From: Flavobacterium soyae
Lineage (GTDB): Bacteria; Bacteroidota; Bacteroidia; Flavobacteriales; Flavobacteriaceae
Assembly (NCBI RefSeq): GCF_021245985.1
Contig: NZ_JAJQXA010000007.1
Coordinates: forward strand, 1-64,000
Length of the DNA stretch: 64,000 nucleotides
Direction of reading: 5' to 3'
Made by a program: the position numbers and the translations under genes. Within the stretch, counting starts at the first letter, position 1; every line of letters starts with the position of its first letter. The notes beneath the pieces were generated by a model, which was not told the origin of the DNA, searched no databases, and saw nothing but the letters and a program-made list of their open reading frames with translations. Below are positions 8,086 to 16,480 of the stretch, one piece after another.

Positions 8086-9258
8086 ATGATAAAAATGCAG
8101 CAAACCATGCGATGGTTCGGGCCAAACGACAACGTAAGTTTAATCGATATTAAACAAGCCGGAGCAACAGGAATTGTAACCGCTTTGCACCAAATTCCCG
8201 TTGGCGATGTCTGGACAATTGCAGATATAAAAGAAAGACAGGAAATCATTCGAAATAACGGACTAAAATGGACTGTGGTGGAGAGTCTTCCGGTTCATGA
8301 AGAAATCAAAAGAGCTTCAGGAAATTATCTGCAATACATCGAAAATTATAAAATCAGTTTACAAAATCTGGCAGAATGCGGTATCAAAATCATCACCTAC
8401 AATTTTATGCCAATTCTGGATTGGGTGCGAACGAATCATAATTTTATTAACGAAGATGGAAGTAAAGCCTTGCTATATAATCAGGATGCTTTTACCTATT
8501 TTGATGTTTTTCTTTTAAAAAGACAAGACGCGGAAAATGATTATTCTGAAGTTCAAAAACAAAATGCACTGCATTTTGGGAACAAACTTTCGGAACCTGA
8601 AAAAGCATTGTTATTTAAAAATGTTCTATTAGGATTGCCGGGAAGTACGATCAATTTTACGGCTGAACAGATTTTATCTTTATTAGATAATTATGCCAAT
8701 ATTGATAACGAAAAACTAAGAGAAAACCTGATTTATTTTTTATCAGAAGTTGTTCCAGTTGCAGAAGAAACAGGTTCAAAACTAGCCATTCATCCAGATG
8801 ATCCGCCATTTTCGGTTTTAGGACTTCCGAGGATTGTTTCGACAGAAGCTGATTTAAAAGTCATTTTCAGTGCCGTTCCATCAACAGCAAATGGTTTATG
8901 TTATTGCACAGGCTCATTAGGAGCAAACCCAGATAATAATCTCGAGAAAATTATAGACGATTTTGGAGACCGAATTCACTTTTTACATCTTCGAAATACC
9001 ATCCGCGAAAGCGAAACTATTTTCAGGGAATCAGAACATTTAAATGGTGATGCCAATATGGAAGTTATCGTAGAAAAATTATTATTGTTAATGAACAAAA
9101 CAAAAATCAGCCTGCCAATGCGTCCCGATCATGGGTTTCTACATTCGGTTGACGAAACGAAAGAAACATACCCTGGATATTCTTTGACAGGAAGATTAAA
9201 AGGGCTTGCTGAATTGCGAGGTTTAGAAATAGGAATTGCTTATAAATTGAATTTGTAA
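8086..9258 (+). CDS. uxuA: D-mannonate dehydratase
   Basis: UxuA dehydrates D-mannonate to 2-keto-3-deoxygluconate in the cytoplasm. The N-terminus carries the family signature (MRWFGPNDNVSLIDIKQAGATG..TALHQIPVGDVW), and the barrel has the metal-site segments AIHPDDPPF, LCYCTGSLG, HFLHLRN and MRPDHG. An upstream GTG at 8065 keeps the frame open but lies inside the hairpin at 8004-8070. The ATG at 8086, or the next at 8095, fits the family N-terminus, giving about 390 residues. It follows the SDR and continues glucuronate catabolism. UxaC, KdgK and KdgA must be elsewhere. Confidence 0.95.
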   Translation: MIKMQQTMRWFGPNDNVSLIDIKQAGATGIVTALHQIPVGDVWTIADIKERQEIIRNNGLKWTVVESLPVHEEIKRASGNYLQYIENYKISLQNLAECGIKIITYNFMPILDWVRTNHNFINEDGSKALLYNQDAFTYFDVFLLKRQDAENDYSEVQKQNALHFGNKLSEPEKALLFKNVLLGLPGSTINFTAEQILSLLDNYANIDNEKLRENLIYFLSEVVPVAEETGSKLAIHPDDPPFSVLGLPRIVSTEADLKVIFSAVPSTANGLCYCTGSLGANPDNNLEKIIDDFGDRIHFLHLRNTIRESETIFRESEHLNGDANMEVIVEKLLLLMNKTKISLPMRPDHGFLHSVDETKETYPGYSLTGRLKGLAELRGLEIGIAYKLNL

Positions 9259-9267
9259 AACGTTTCG

Positions 9268-9373
9268 TTTGTCATTCCGAGGAACGAGGAATCGCACCAG
9301 GAACTCCGCACAAAATATCGCCAATCTTTGTCGAATCCCGGGTGCGATTTCTCCTTACGTTGAAATGACAAAA
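9268..9373. repeat. Intergenic inverted repeat, family A (copy 1)
   Basis: The arms TTTGTCATTCCGAGGAACG... and ...GAAATGACAAA enclose a loop that reads AATCTTTGTCGA on the plus strand. Related elements lie at 12123, 13569, 20826, 47805 and 52306. This copy follows uxuA directly. Confidence 0.8.
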
Positions 9374-9396
9374 CTGGGGGTACTGTCGAGAATTTT

Positions 9397-9427
9397 GACC
9401 TGACAGGTTTTAAAAACCTGTCAGGTC
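9397..9427. repeat. Hairpin GACCTGACAGG (copy 1)
   Basis: GACCTGACAGGTTTT is followed almost at once by its complement AAAACCTGTCAGGTC, a near-perfect 31-nt hairpin. A second diverged copy lies at 12247-12277, again between a family A repeat and the next start codon. Confidence 0.8.
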
Positions 9428-9447
9428 TCTGTTGAGAGAAAATCATG

Positions 9448-9512
9448 TTTGTTTAAACAAGTGAAACGTCTTTTTACAAACAAAGAAAATCTATGATTCT
9501 ATGTGTTTAAAA
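9448..9512. repeat. Partial family B repeat in the GH115 leader
   Basis: The segment reads TTTGTTTAAACAAGTGAAACG, then A/T-rich DNA, then CTATGTGTTTAAA. It matches the right half of the elements at 20319-20470 and 51075-51222. The ATG at 9501 belongs to this repeat, which argues against it as the GH115 start. Confidence 0.7.
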
Positions 9513-9527
9513 TTTAAGCTGTTAAAT

Positions 9528-12107
9528 ATGTTTTTGTCGCTTTTCCTTCTCGGATTAAGCACAAAATCGTATGCCATAAATCCAGAGAAATACATAGTAA
9601 ATCAGGCTTCCGCCGAAAATTTCCCTTTGGTTTCAAAAGGAAAAACGGCTTCAATTTTAATAAGCAAAACTGATTTTTCAGGCGTTTTAAAAGTAGCAGG
9701 ACATCTAGAAAACGACATTTTTCAGGTTTCAGATTTACATCCAAAACGAATTAGTGCAATTTCAGAGGCTCGGGATTTTGTGGTCATTATTGGAACACTC
9801 GGAAAAAGCAAAATTATAGATCAATTAGCCAAAGAAGGAAAAATTAATGCAAACGAACTTCGCGGAAAATGGGAAAAATTTACCACACAAATTGTCGAGA
9901 ATCCTTTTAAAGGAATTAAAAAAGCATTGGTAATTGCAGGCTCGGATAAAAGAGGAACGATTTACGGAATCTACGATTTATCCAATCAAATTGGCGTTTC
10001 GCCATGGTATTATTGGGCAGATGTTCCGATTAAAAAACAATCAGAATTACATGTTGTACCTGGAATTCATTCGCAGGGAGAACCAAAAGTAAAATACAGA
10101 GGGATTTTTATAAACGACGAAGCTCCCGCTTTATCCGGCTGGGCATTTGAAAAATATGGCGGATTCAATTCGAAATTCTATGATAAAGTTTTTGAATTGA
10201 TTTTGCGAATGAAAGGCAATTATTTGTGGCCAGCAATGTGGGGCAGAATGTTTTATGTCGAAGATCCGCAGAATGCTGTTTTGGCCAACGAATACGGAAT
10301 TGTTATGGGAACTTCGCATCACGAACCGTTAACAAGGGCACATGCAGAATGGGGTAAGTCAAACGGAAAATGGGATTTTAATACCAATTCAGAAGCTTTG
10401 ATTAATTTCTGGAAAGACGGAATTAAAAGAATGGGAAACAACGAAACAATTGTGACTGTTGGAATGCGCGGTGACGGCGACGAACCTATGACCGAAGGAA
10501 CTGCAATTGGGTTATTAGAAAATATCGTAAAAACCCAAAGAAATATCATTGCAGAAATTACTAATAAACCAGCCGAAGAAACGCCTCAAATGTGGGCGCT
10601 TTATAAAGAAGTTCAGGATTATTACGATAAGGGAATGACGGTTCCTGATGATATTACGCTTTTGTTGTGTGATGACAATTGGGGAAATATCAGAAAACTG
10701 CCGGAGCTCGATTCAAAACCAAGAAAAGGCGGTTACGGAATTTACTATCATTTTGATTACGTAGGCGGGCCGCGAAATTACAAATGGATCAACACGAACC
10801 AAATTGAACGTATCTGGGAACAAATGAATTTGGCTTATCAATACGGCGTTGATAAAATCTGGATTGTAAATGTTGGCGACATTAAACCCATGGAATTTCC
10901 AATAGAATTTTTCTTAGATATGGCGTGGAATCCAGAAAAGTTCAATGCCGGAAATTTAGATCAATATTATGTAAATTGGGCAAAAGAAAATTTTGGAGAC
11001 CAAAATACAAATGATATTGCCGAAATTTTAAAATTATACACCAAATACAATTCCAGAAGAAAACCCGAATTGTTAGATTCAAAAACGTACAGCATCACGA
11101 ATTATAATGAAGCGGAAAAAGTTGTCGAAGATTATAAAAAACTAGTTCAGAAAGCCAATTCAATAAACAAAAAATTACATCCAGAATATAAAGATGCTTT
11201 TTATCAATTGGTTTTGTTTCCTGTTTTAGCGAGTTCCAATTTAATTGAAATGTATGTCGCTGTGGCTAAAAATCAGTTGTATGCAAGTCAGGGAAGAGCT
11301 TCTGCCAATTTATATGCTGAAAAAGTAAAAGAATTATTTGGAAGAGATAGTCTGCTCACGAATTATTATCATACAAAATTGGCCAACGGAAAATGGAATC
11401 ATATAATGTCGCAGACACACATTGGTTATGATAATTGGCAGCAGCCGGATAAAAATATAATTCCACAAACAAAAACAATCGAGCTTGCAATAAAAGAGGT
11501 GACAAAGATTGCTGCTGAGGATTTTCCAAAGTCTGAAACATCGATTAATAAAAATAGAGATTTATATCATGTTCGTGGTTTTGTTGAGGACAACGGTTAC
11601 ATTTCAATAGAAAGTAAAAATTATTCAAGAGCAATAAATTCAGATGCAGTAAAATGGACCACAATTCCAAATCTTGGAAGAACAGAATCCGGAGTAACTT
11701 TAAAGCCTTCGAATATTAAACCTATTGAAATTTCAGAACAATCGCCAAGATTAGAATACGATGTTCATTTTTTCAGCAAAGGGAATGTAAAAGTTCATGC
11801 GTATTTTTCGCCAACGATTAATTTTACGACTCGTGACGGTTTGAAATATGGAATTGCTTTTGATGAAGAAAAACCTCAAATAATCAATTTTAATGCAGAT
11901 AATTCAGAGAAAAACTGGGCGGAATCTGTTGCAAATAATATCAAAATTATCACATCAGTGCATACAATTGAAAAGGCTGGAAATCATGTTTTAAAATTTT
12001 ACGGAATTGATCCGGCTTTAGTGCTTCAGAAGATTGTAATTGAGACTGAAGAAGGTAAAATTTTGAAGTCGTATTTAGGGCCGCCGGAGAGTTTTAGAAA
12101 AGAGTAA
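9528..12107 (+). CDS. GH115 alpha-glucuronidase
   Basis: The ATG at 9528 gives an 859-residue protein with a signal peptide (MFLSLFLLGLSTKSYA). The upstream ATG at 9501 lies within a dispersed repeat and is disfavoured. GH115 enzymes remove (4-O-methyl)glucuronic acid from internal as well as terminal xylose units of glucuronoxylan. Seen here are the characteristic central blocks RGIFINDEAPALSGWAFE, LRMKGNYLWPAMWG, MGTSHHEPLTRAHAEW and VGMRGDGDEPM, followed by the long C-terminal beta-rich domain of the family. It complements the GH67 at 4926, which is restricted to terminal positions, and probably works in the periplasm. Confidence 0.95.
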   Translation: MFLSLFLLGLSTKSYAINPEKYIVNQASAENFPLVSKGKTASILISKTDFSGVLKVAGHLENDIFQVSDLHPKRISAISEARDFVVIIGTLGKSKIIDQLAKEGKINANELRGKWEKFTTQIVENPFKGIKKALVIAGSDKRGTIYGIYDLSNQIGVSPWYYWADVPIKKQSELHVVPGIHSQGEPKVKYRGIFINDEAPALSGWAFEKYGGFNSKFYDKVFELILRMKGNYLWPAMWGRMFYVEDPQNAVLANEYGIVMGTSHHEPLTRAHAEWGKSNGKWDFNTNSEALINFWKDGIKRMGNNETIVTVGMRGDGDEPMTEGTAIGLLENIVKTQRNIIAEITNKPAEETPQMWALYKEVQDYYDKGMTVPDDITLLLCDDNWGNIRKLPELDSKPRKGGYGIYYHFDYVGGPRNYKWINTNQIERIWEQMNLAYQYGVDKIWIVNVGDIKPMEFPIEFFLDMAWNPEKFNAGNLDQYYVNWAKENFGDQNTNDIAEILKLYTKYNSRRKPELLDSKTYSITNYNEAEKVVEDYKKLVQKANSINKKLHPEYKDAFYQLVLFPVLASSNLIEMYVAVAKNQLYASQGRASANLYAEKVKELFGRDSLLTNYYHTKLANGKWNHIMSQTHIGYDNWQQPDKNIIPQTKTIELAIKEVTKIAAEDFPKSETSINKNRDLYHVRGFVEDNGYISIESKNYSRAINSDAVKWTTIPNLGRTESGVTLKPSNIKPIEISEQSPRLEYDVHFFSKGNVKVHAYFSPTINFTTRDGLKYGIAFDEEKPQIINFNADNSEKNWAESVANNIKIITSVHTIEKAGNHVLKFYGIDPALVLQKIVIETEEGKILKSYLGPPESFRKE

Positions 12108-12122
12108 TTATTATAAGTTCTG

Positions 12123-12230
12123 TTTGTCATTTCTCAGGAACGAGAAATCTTCGCAAGTAACTCCGCAACGAGAATTCAATCTTTGTCGAGTTTCCTGCGG
12201 AAGATTTCTCCTTCGTCGAAATTGACAAAA
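12123..12230. repeat. Intergenic inverted repeat, family A (copy 2)
   Basis: The arms TTTGTCATTTCTCAGGAACGAG and its partner ending GAAATTGACAAA flank a loop containing AATCTTTGTCGAG in the same orientation as copy 1. It starts 15 bp after the GH115 stop codon. Confidence 0.8.
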
Positions 12231-12246
12231 CTATAAACGCAGATTA

Positions 12247-12277
12247 GACCTGACGGGTTTTTAAAACCTATCAGGTC
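12247..12277. repeat. Hairpin GACCTGACGGG (copy 2)
   Basis: GACCTGACGGGTTTTTAAAA followed by CCTATCAGGTC forms a hairpin related to that at 9397-9427. Like the first copy it sits after a family A repeat and 34 bp before the next start codon. Confidence 0.75.
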
Positions 12278-12311
12278 CCTGTTGACAAAATAACTATTAA
12301 ACCCAAAATAT

Positions 12312-13421
12312 ATGAAATTTATTAACCCATGTTTACTGGCAGTCACAGCGGTTTTGTTTGTAAACTGTTCTGCTAAAAAAGGAGTCACTTCATTAAAAGA
12401 TGTTTATAAAAAGGACTTTTACATTGGTACAGCTTTAAGTGCGGATCAAATTGAAGAAAAAGATGCAAAAGTTGATTCATTGATTAAGAAAGAGTTTAAT
12501 GCTATAACAGCAGAAAACATCATGAAATCGATGTACACGCATCCGCAAAAAGACAAATATGATTTTGCTTTATCAGACAAATTTGTGGCGTACGGCGAGA
12601 AAAACAAAATGTTCATTCATGGACATACTTTGATATGGCACAGTCAATTAGCCCCTTGGATGGAAAAAATAGAAGATAGTACCGATATGAAAGCTTTTAT
12701 GAGAGATCATATCACGACAATCGTTTCAAAATACAAAGGCAGAATCAATTCGTGGGATGTTGTAAATGAAGCTTTGAACGATGATGGAACTTTGCGACAA
12801 TCTATTTTTTTTAAAACACTTGGTGAAAAATATCTTGTAGATGCTTTTAAACTGGCAGAAAAAGCCGATCCAAAAGTGGATTTGTACTACAACGATTATA
12901 ATATTGAAGAACCGGCAAAACGAGCTGGAGCAATTGCTTTAATCAAAAAAATAAAAGCAGCAGGAGGAAAAGTTGACGGTGTTGGTATTCAGGGACATTG
13001 GAGACTGCAAAGCCCATCGATAGAAGAAATTGAAAAAAGTATTTTAGAATATTCAGCATTGGGAATTAAAGTTGCTTTTACAGAACTGGATATTACCGTT
13101 TTACCAAATCCGTGGGATTTAAAAGGCGCGGATGTAAATCAGAAATTTGAAGGAAGTGCCAAAATGAATCCGTATCCTGAAAAACTGCCTGATTCTGTTC
13201 AAACACAGCTGGTAGAACGTTATGCATCAATTTTTAAACTATTTTTAAAGCATAAAGACAAGATTAGTCGAGTAACTTTTTGGGGAGTTTATGATGGACA
13301 ATCGTGGTTAAACGACTGGCCGATAAAAGGAAGAACCAATTATCCGCTTCCATTTGATAAAGATTTGAAACATAAACAAGCTTACGATAGTATTTTAAAG
13401 TTGAAGAAAACGAAAGAATAA
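12312..13421 (+). CDS. GH10 endo-1,4-beta-xylanase, lipoprotein
   Basis: The 369-residue enzyme has a lipoprotein signal (lipobox VNCS, Cys19) and a single uninterrupted GH10 barrel. HGHTLIWHSQ lies at 103-112, the acid/base Glu153 is in WDVVNEALND and the nucleophile Glu258 is in AFTELDITVLP. GH10 hydrolyses internal beta-1,4-xylosidic bonds. It has no binding module, unlike the surface GH10 at 28414, so it is probably the periplasmic enzyme that shortens imported xylo-oligosaccharides after GH115/GH67 trimming. It is followed by two LacI-type operators that precede the transporter gene. Confidence 0.95.
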   Translation: MKFINPCLLAVTAVLFVNCSAKKGVTSLKDVYKKDFYIGTALSADQIEEKDAKVDSLIKKEFNAITAENIMKSMYTHPQKDKYDFALSDKFVAYGEKNKMFIHGHTLIWHSQLAPWMEKIEDSTDMKAFMRDHITTIVSKYKGRINSWDVVNEALNDDGTLRQSIFFKTLGEKYLVDAFKLAEKADPKVDLYYNDYNIEEPAKRAGAIALIKKIKAAGGKVDGVGIQGHWRLQSPSIEEIEKSILEYSALGIKVAFTELDITVLPNPWDLKGADVNQKFEGSAKMNPYPEKLPDSVQTQLVERYASIFKLFLKHKDKISRVTFWGVYDGQSWLNDWPIKGRTNYPLPFDKDLKHKQAYDSILKLKKTKE

Positions 13422-13457
13422 CGAGTTAAATCAGGTTTGGAATTAAAATATTATTAA

Positions 13458-13467
13458 CAATCGGTTG
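13458..13467. promoter_or_regulatory. LacI-type operator (first of a pair) before the symporter gene
   Basis: CAATCGGTTG is the complement of the decamer found at 4796. A perfect TAnnTTTG-type box (TAAATTTG) lies at 13499-13506 between the two operators, but I see no -33 element at the right distance. Confidence 0.6.
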
Positions 13468-13535
13468 TTTTTAAAAATATTCTTTAAATAAAGTAAAGTA
13501 AATTTGCATGATATGTTTTTTTGTATAATTTTACA

Positions 13536-13545
13536 CAACCGATTG
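13536..13545. promoter_or_regulatory. LacI-type operator (second of a pair) before the symporter gene
   Basis: CAACCGATTG (flanked as ACACAACCGATTGTTT) lies 78 bp after the first site and about 160 bp before the symporter start. Paired operators could allow looping. Confidence 0.65.
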
Positions 13546-13568
13546 TTTTAAATAAAATTCAACACAAT

Positions 13569-13657
13569 CTTGTCAATTTCGAGGAACGAGAAATCTTCGC
13601 AAGTAACTCCACAAGCTGGGTCAGCAAACGAAGATTTCTCGTTCCTCCTTGACAAAA
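13569..13657. repeat. Intergenic inverted repeat, family A (shortened copy 3)
   Basis: The arms are TTGTCAATTTCGAGGAACGAG and CTCGTTCCTCCTTGACAA. The loop is shorter than in other copies and lacks the AATCTTTGTC core, so it is a deletion derivative or a simpler ancestor. Confidence 0.8.
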
Positions 13658-13703
13658 AAGAACTAAGTTTAAAACAAAAAATTAACTAACCACAAACCAC
13701 AAA

Positions 13704-15137
13704 ATGAATAACACTTCACAAAAATTATCCATCAAAGAAAAAATTGGATACAGCTTAGGAGACTTGGCGGCCAATTTAGTTTTTCAAACTTTGATGACAT
13801 ATCTGGCTTATTTCTATACCGATATTTACGGATTATCGCCAACAGATTCTTCTATCATCATGTTGATTGTGGGTTTAGTTGCAGCTTTTATTTTCAATCC
13901 TATTATTGGCGTTTTAGCAGATAGAACCAGTACTAAATGGGGAAAATTCAGACCGTGGATTTTGGCAACCGCAATTCCGCTTGGAATAGTGGCATTATTA
14001 GCATTTTCAACTCCTGATTTTTCGTATAAAGGAAAAGTAATTTATGCTGTTGCAACTTATACTTTGTTGCTGCTTTTTTATGCAGGAAATAACCTGCCGT
14101 ATTCCGCTTTAAGTGGTGTAATTACAGGCGATATGTCAGAGAGAAACAGTATGTCATCCTATCGTTTTGTGGCCGTTATGTTTGCACAGTTTTTTGTTCA
14201 GGTATTTATGCTCGGAATTATTAAAAGTGCCGGAAACGGAGATAAAGCAATTGGTATCGAAAAAGTAATGACCGTTTTAGCAATCATTGGAACGATTATG
14301 CTTTTAATCACCTTTTTGACTACAAAAGAAAGAATTATTCCGAAACCGGAACAAAAATCAAGTATAAAAGAAGATTTAAGCGATTTAGTAAAAAACAGAC
14401 CGTGGGTAATTATGCTTTCGCTTACAACTTTGGTTTTTATTACACTGGCAATGAAAGGCGGTTCGTATGTGTATTATTTTGAAAACTATGTAGATAAAGG
14501 TCAATTAGCCGTTTTTATTCAGCCTATTTTAGATGCTTTATCGAATATTGGTTTGAATCATTTTGGTAAAGACTCTGTTTCGGCCGGATTCGGATTGTTT
14601 AATGCCGGCGGAATTATTTTTATGATTGTTGGAATTACATTTTCTAAAAACCTTGCAGATAAATATGGAAAGCGAAATATATTTGGTTTGTTTTTATTTA
14701 TTTCAACGCTGTTTATTATCGCTTTTTATTTCTTTCCGCCAACATCAATTAGTCTGATATTTTTCTCTCAAATCTTGCACGGATTTTTCTACGGAATAAC
14801 AATTCCAATTCTTTGGGCGATGATTGCTGATGTTGCCGATTATTCAGAATGGCTGAACAATCGCCGCGCCACAGCTATTATTTTCTCAGCAATGATGGTA
14901 GGCTTAAAAGCCGGATTGAGTATTGGCGGCGCATTGACAACATTATTTTTAGGATATTTTCACTATGCCCCAAATTCTGCAGTACAGACCGAAACTGCAA
15001 TTAACGGAATCAAATTATTAGTCAGCATATTTCCTGCAATTCCATTTTTAATTGGAGCCGGATTATTGTTTTTCTATAAAATCAATAAACAAATGGAAGT
15101 GCAGATTGAAACCGAGTTAAAAGAAAGAAGAATTTAA
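13704..15137 (+). CDS. GPH-family sugar:cation symporter (xyloside/xylo-oligosaccharide)
   Basis: The 477-residue polytopic protein belongs to the glycoside-pentoside-hexuronide:cation family of the major facilitator superfamily. The opening GYSLGDLAANLVFQ and the loop motif DRTSTKWGKFRPW are typical, and about 12 hydrophobic segments follow. It would move xylosides, xylo-oligosaccharides or hexuronides from periplasm to cytoplasm. It is followed 23 bp later by a cytoplasmic GH43, which supports uptake of short xylo-oligosaccharides, although glucuronate cannot be excluded. Confidence 0.9.
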   Translation: MNNTSQKLSIKEKIGYSLGDLAANLVFQTLMTYLAYFYTDIYGLSPTDSSIIMLIVGLVAAFIFNPIIGVLADRTSTKWGKFRPWILATAIPLGIVALLAFSTPDFSYKGKVIYAVATYTLLLLFYAGNNLPYSALSGVITGDMSERNSMSSYRFVAVMFAQFFVQVFMLGIIKSAGNGDKAIGIEKVMTVLAIIGTIMLLITFLTTKERIIPKPEQKSSIKEDLSDLVKNRPWVIMLSLTTLVFITLAMKGGSYVYYFENYVDKGQLAVFIQPILDALSNIGLNHFGKDSVSAGFGLFNAGGIIFMIVGITFSKNLADKYGKRNIFGLFLFISTLFIIAFYFFPPTSISLIFFSQILHGFFYGITIPILWAMIADVADYSEWLNNRRATAIIFSAMMVGLKAGLSIGGALTTLFLGYFHYAPNSAVQTETAINGIKLLVSIFPAIPFLIGAGLLFFYKINKQMEVQIETELKERRI

Positions 15138-15160
15138 TTATTTAAAACCAAGATATTACT

Positions 15161-16195
15161 ATGTCCGAAGATAGCATTGAACAAATTAATTTTGAGGAAA
15201 TTAATGAATTGGCGATTTCAAAGCCTTTAGTTTCTCACATTTATACAGCCGATCCGTCGGCGCATGTATTTAATGGTAAAATTTATATTTATCCGTCGCA
15301 TGATATCGATGCGGGAATTCCGTTTAATGATAATGGAGATCATTTTGGGATGGAAGATTATCACGTTTTTTCGATGGACAGCATTTCATCAAAAGCCGTA
15401 GATAATGGTATTGCATTGCATGTTGATGACGTTGCCTGGGCAGAAAAACAAATGTGGGCGCCAGATGCAGCACATAAAAACGGAAAGTATTATTTGTATT
15501 TTCCCGCAAAACGTGCCAGCGGAATTTTTCAAATAGGAGTAGCGATCAGCGATTCTCCTTCAGGGCCTTTTATACCTCAGCCAGATGCCATAAAAGGAAG
15601 TTACAGCATTGATCCTGCAGTTTTTGAAGACGAAGACGGCAAACATTATATTTATTTTGGCGGAATTTGGGGCGGGCAGCTTCAAAAATACAGAAACAAT
15701 AAATACGATCAGGAAAATGAAGAACCAGATGGAAATGAACCTGCTTTAGGTCCAATTGTAGCTTTGCTTCGTGATGATATGCTGGAGTTTGCAGAAGACC
15801 CAAAAGAAATTAAAATTCTGGATGAAAACGGAGAAATTCTGTTGGCCGGAGATAATAGCCGTCGTTTTTTTGAAGCTTCGTGGGTTCATAAATATAACGG
15901 AAAATATTATTTTTCATACTCAACAGGAGATACGCATTTTATTTGTTATGCAGTTGGCGATAATCCGTATGGTCCGTTTACTTATCAGGGAAGAATTTTA
16001 AATCCGGTTGTGGGCTGGACTTCACATCATTCTATTTGCGAGGTTGAAAACGAATGGTATTTGTTTTATCACGATTCGAGTTTATCAAAAGGTGTGACGC
16101 ATTTAAGAAGCATGAAAGTAACTAAAATTGATTATCTTGAAGATGGTTCGATTGTTACAATTGATCCTTATGGAATAAGAAGATTAATTGATTAA
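15161..16195 (+). CDS. GH43 beta-xylosidase / arabinofuranosidase, cytoplasmic
   Basis: The 344-residue protein lacks a signal peptide, so it acts in the cytoplasm. The GH43 five-bladed propeller residues are visible: base Asp31 in TADPSAHVFNGK, the pKa-modulating Asp151 in YSIDPAVFEDEDG and acid Glu238 in FFEASWVHK. Members split xylobiose, short xylo-oligosaccharides or arabinosides. Placement directly after the GPH symporter and before xylB/xylA makes xylo-oligosaccharide hydrolysis the likely role. Confidence 0.93.
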   Translation: MSEDSIEQINFEEINELAISKPLVSHIYTADPSAHVFNGKIYIYPSHDIDAGIPFNDNGDHFGMEDYHVFSMDSISSKAVDNGIALHVDDVAWAEKQMWAPDAAHKNGKYYLYFPAKRASGIFQIGVAISDSPSGPFIPQPDAIKGSYSIDPAVFEDEDGKHYIYFGGIWGGQLQKYRNNKYDQENEEPDGNEPALGPIVALLRDDMLEFAEDPKEIKILDENGEILLAGDNSRRFFEASWVHKYNGKYYFSYSTGDTHFICYAVGDNPYGPFTYQGRILNPVVGWTSHHSICEVENEWYLFYHDSSLSKGVTHLRSMKVTKIDYLEDGSIVTIDPYGIRRLID

Positions 16196-16225
16196 ATTCT
16201 GATTAAAAAAATTTCACAAAAATTA

Positions 16226-16235
16226 CAATCGGTTG
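16226..16235. promoter_or_regulatory. LacI-type operator between GH43 and the GntR-xylBA operon
   Basis: CAATCGGTTG in the context TTACAATCGGTTGTGTAA gives an extended, almost symmetrical match. It lies about 250 bp before the GntR start codon and 31 bp after GH43. A GC-rich element separates it from the gene. Confidence 0.6.
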
Positions 16236-16269
16236 TGTAATTTATGCTGGCTTTTGATATGTATTATTT

Positions 16270-16371
16270 GCGTGAGAGATAGCAGTGGAAAGCCCGGAGC
16301 CTGACGAAGGAAGTGCGAGGACCTGAAACGATCCCGAAGCTTGGGGACGACCAGAAGAGGCAAGCCCAAAG
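16270..16371. other. Compact GC-rich intergenic element, possible structured RNA or repeat
   Basis: About 100 bp between GH43 and the GntR gene is clearly richer in G and C than the surrounding AT-rich spacer and has no open frame of note. It is purine-rich on the plus strand, with runs such as GGAAAGCCCGGAGCCTGACG and ending GGCAAGCCCAAAG. From memory, similar sequences occur in other Flavobacterium spacers, but I could not check this. It may be a small RNA or a dispersed element. Confidence 0.4.
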
Positions 16372-16459
16372 TATATAATTTGAATAAAATAAAAAGATAA
16401 CAATTTAAATGTAAAAAGTATTTTTTTATAAAAGACAATTAACTATTTTAGCAAGCCAT

Positions 16460-16479
16460 AACAGAACGGAACAGAACGG
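16460..16479. repeat. Two direct copies of a 10-mer abutting the GntR start codon
   Basis: AACAGAACGG occurs twice in tandem and ends one base before the ATG at 16481. A 10-bp period places both copies on one face of the helix. It could be a binding site for the GntR product itself or simple slippage. Confidence 0.6.
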
Positions 16480-16480
16480 T

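Noticed and set aside
9501..9527. ATG at 9501 as the GH115 start
   Set aside because: The codon belongs to the CTATGTGTTTAAA end of a dispersed repeat, and a normal signal peptide begins at the ATG at 9528.
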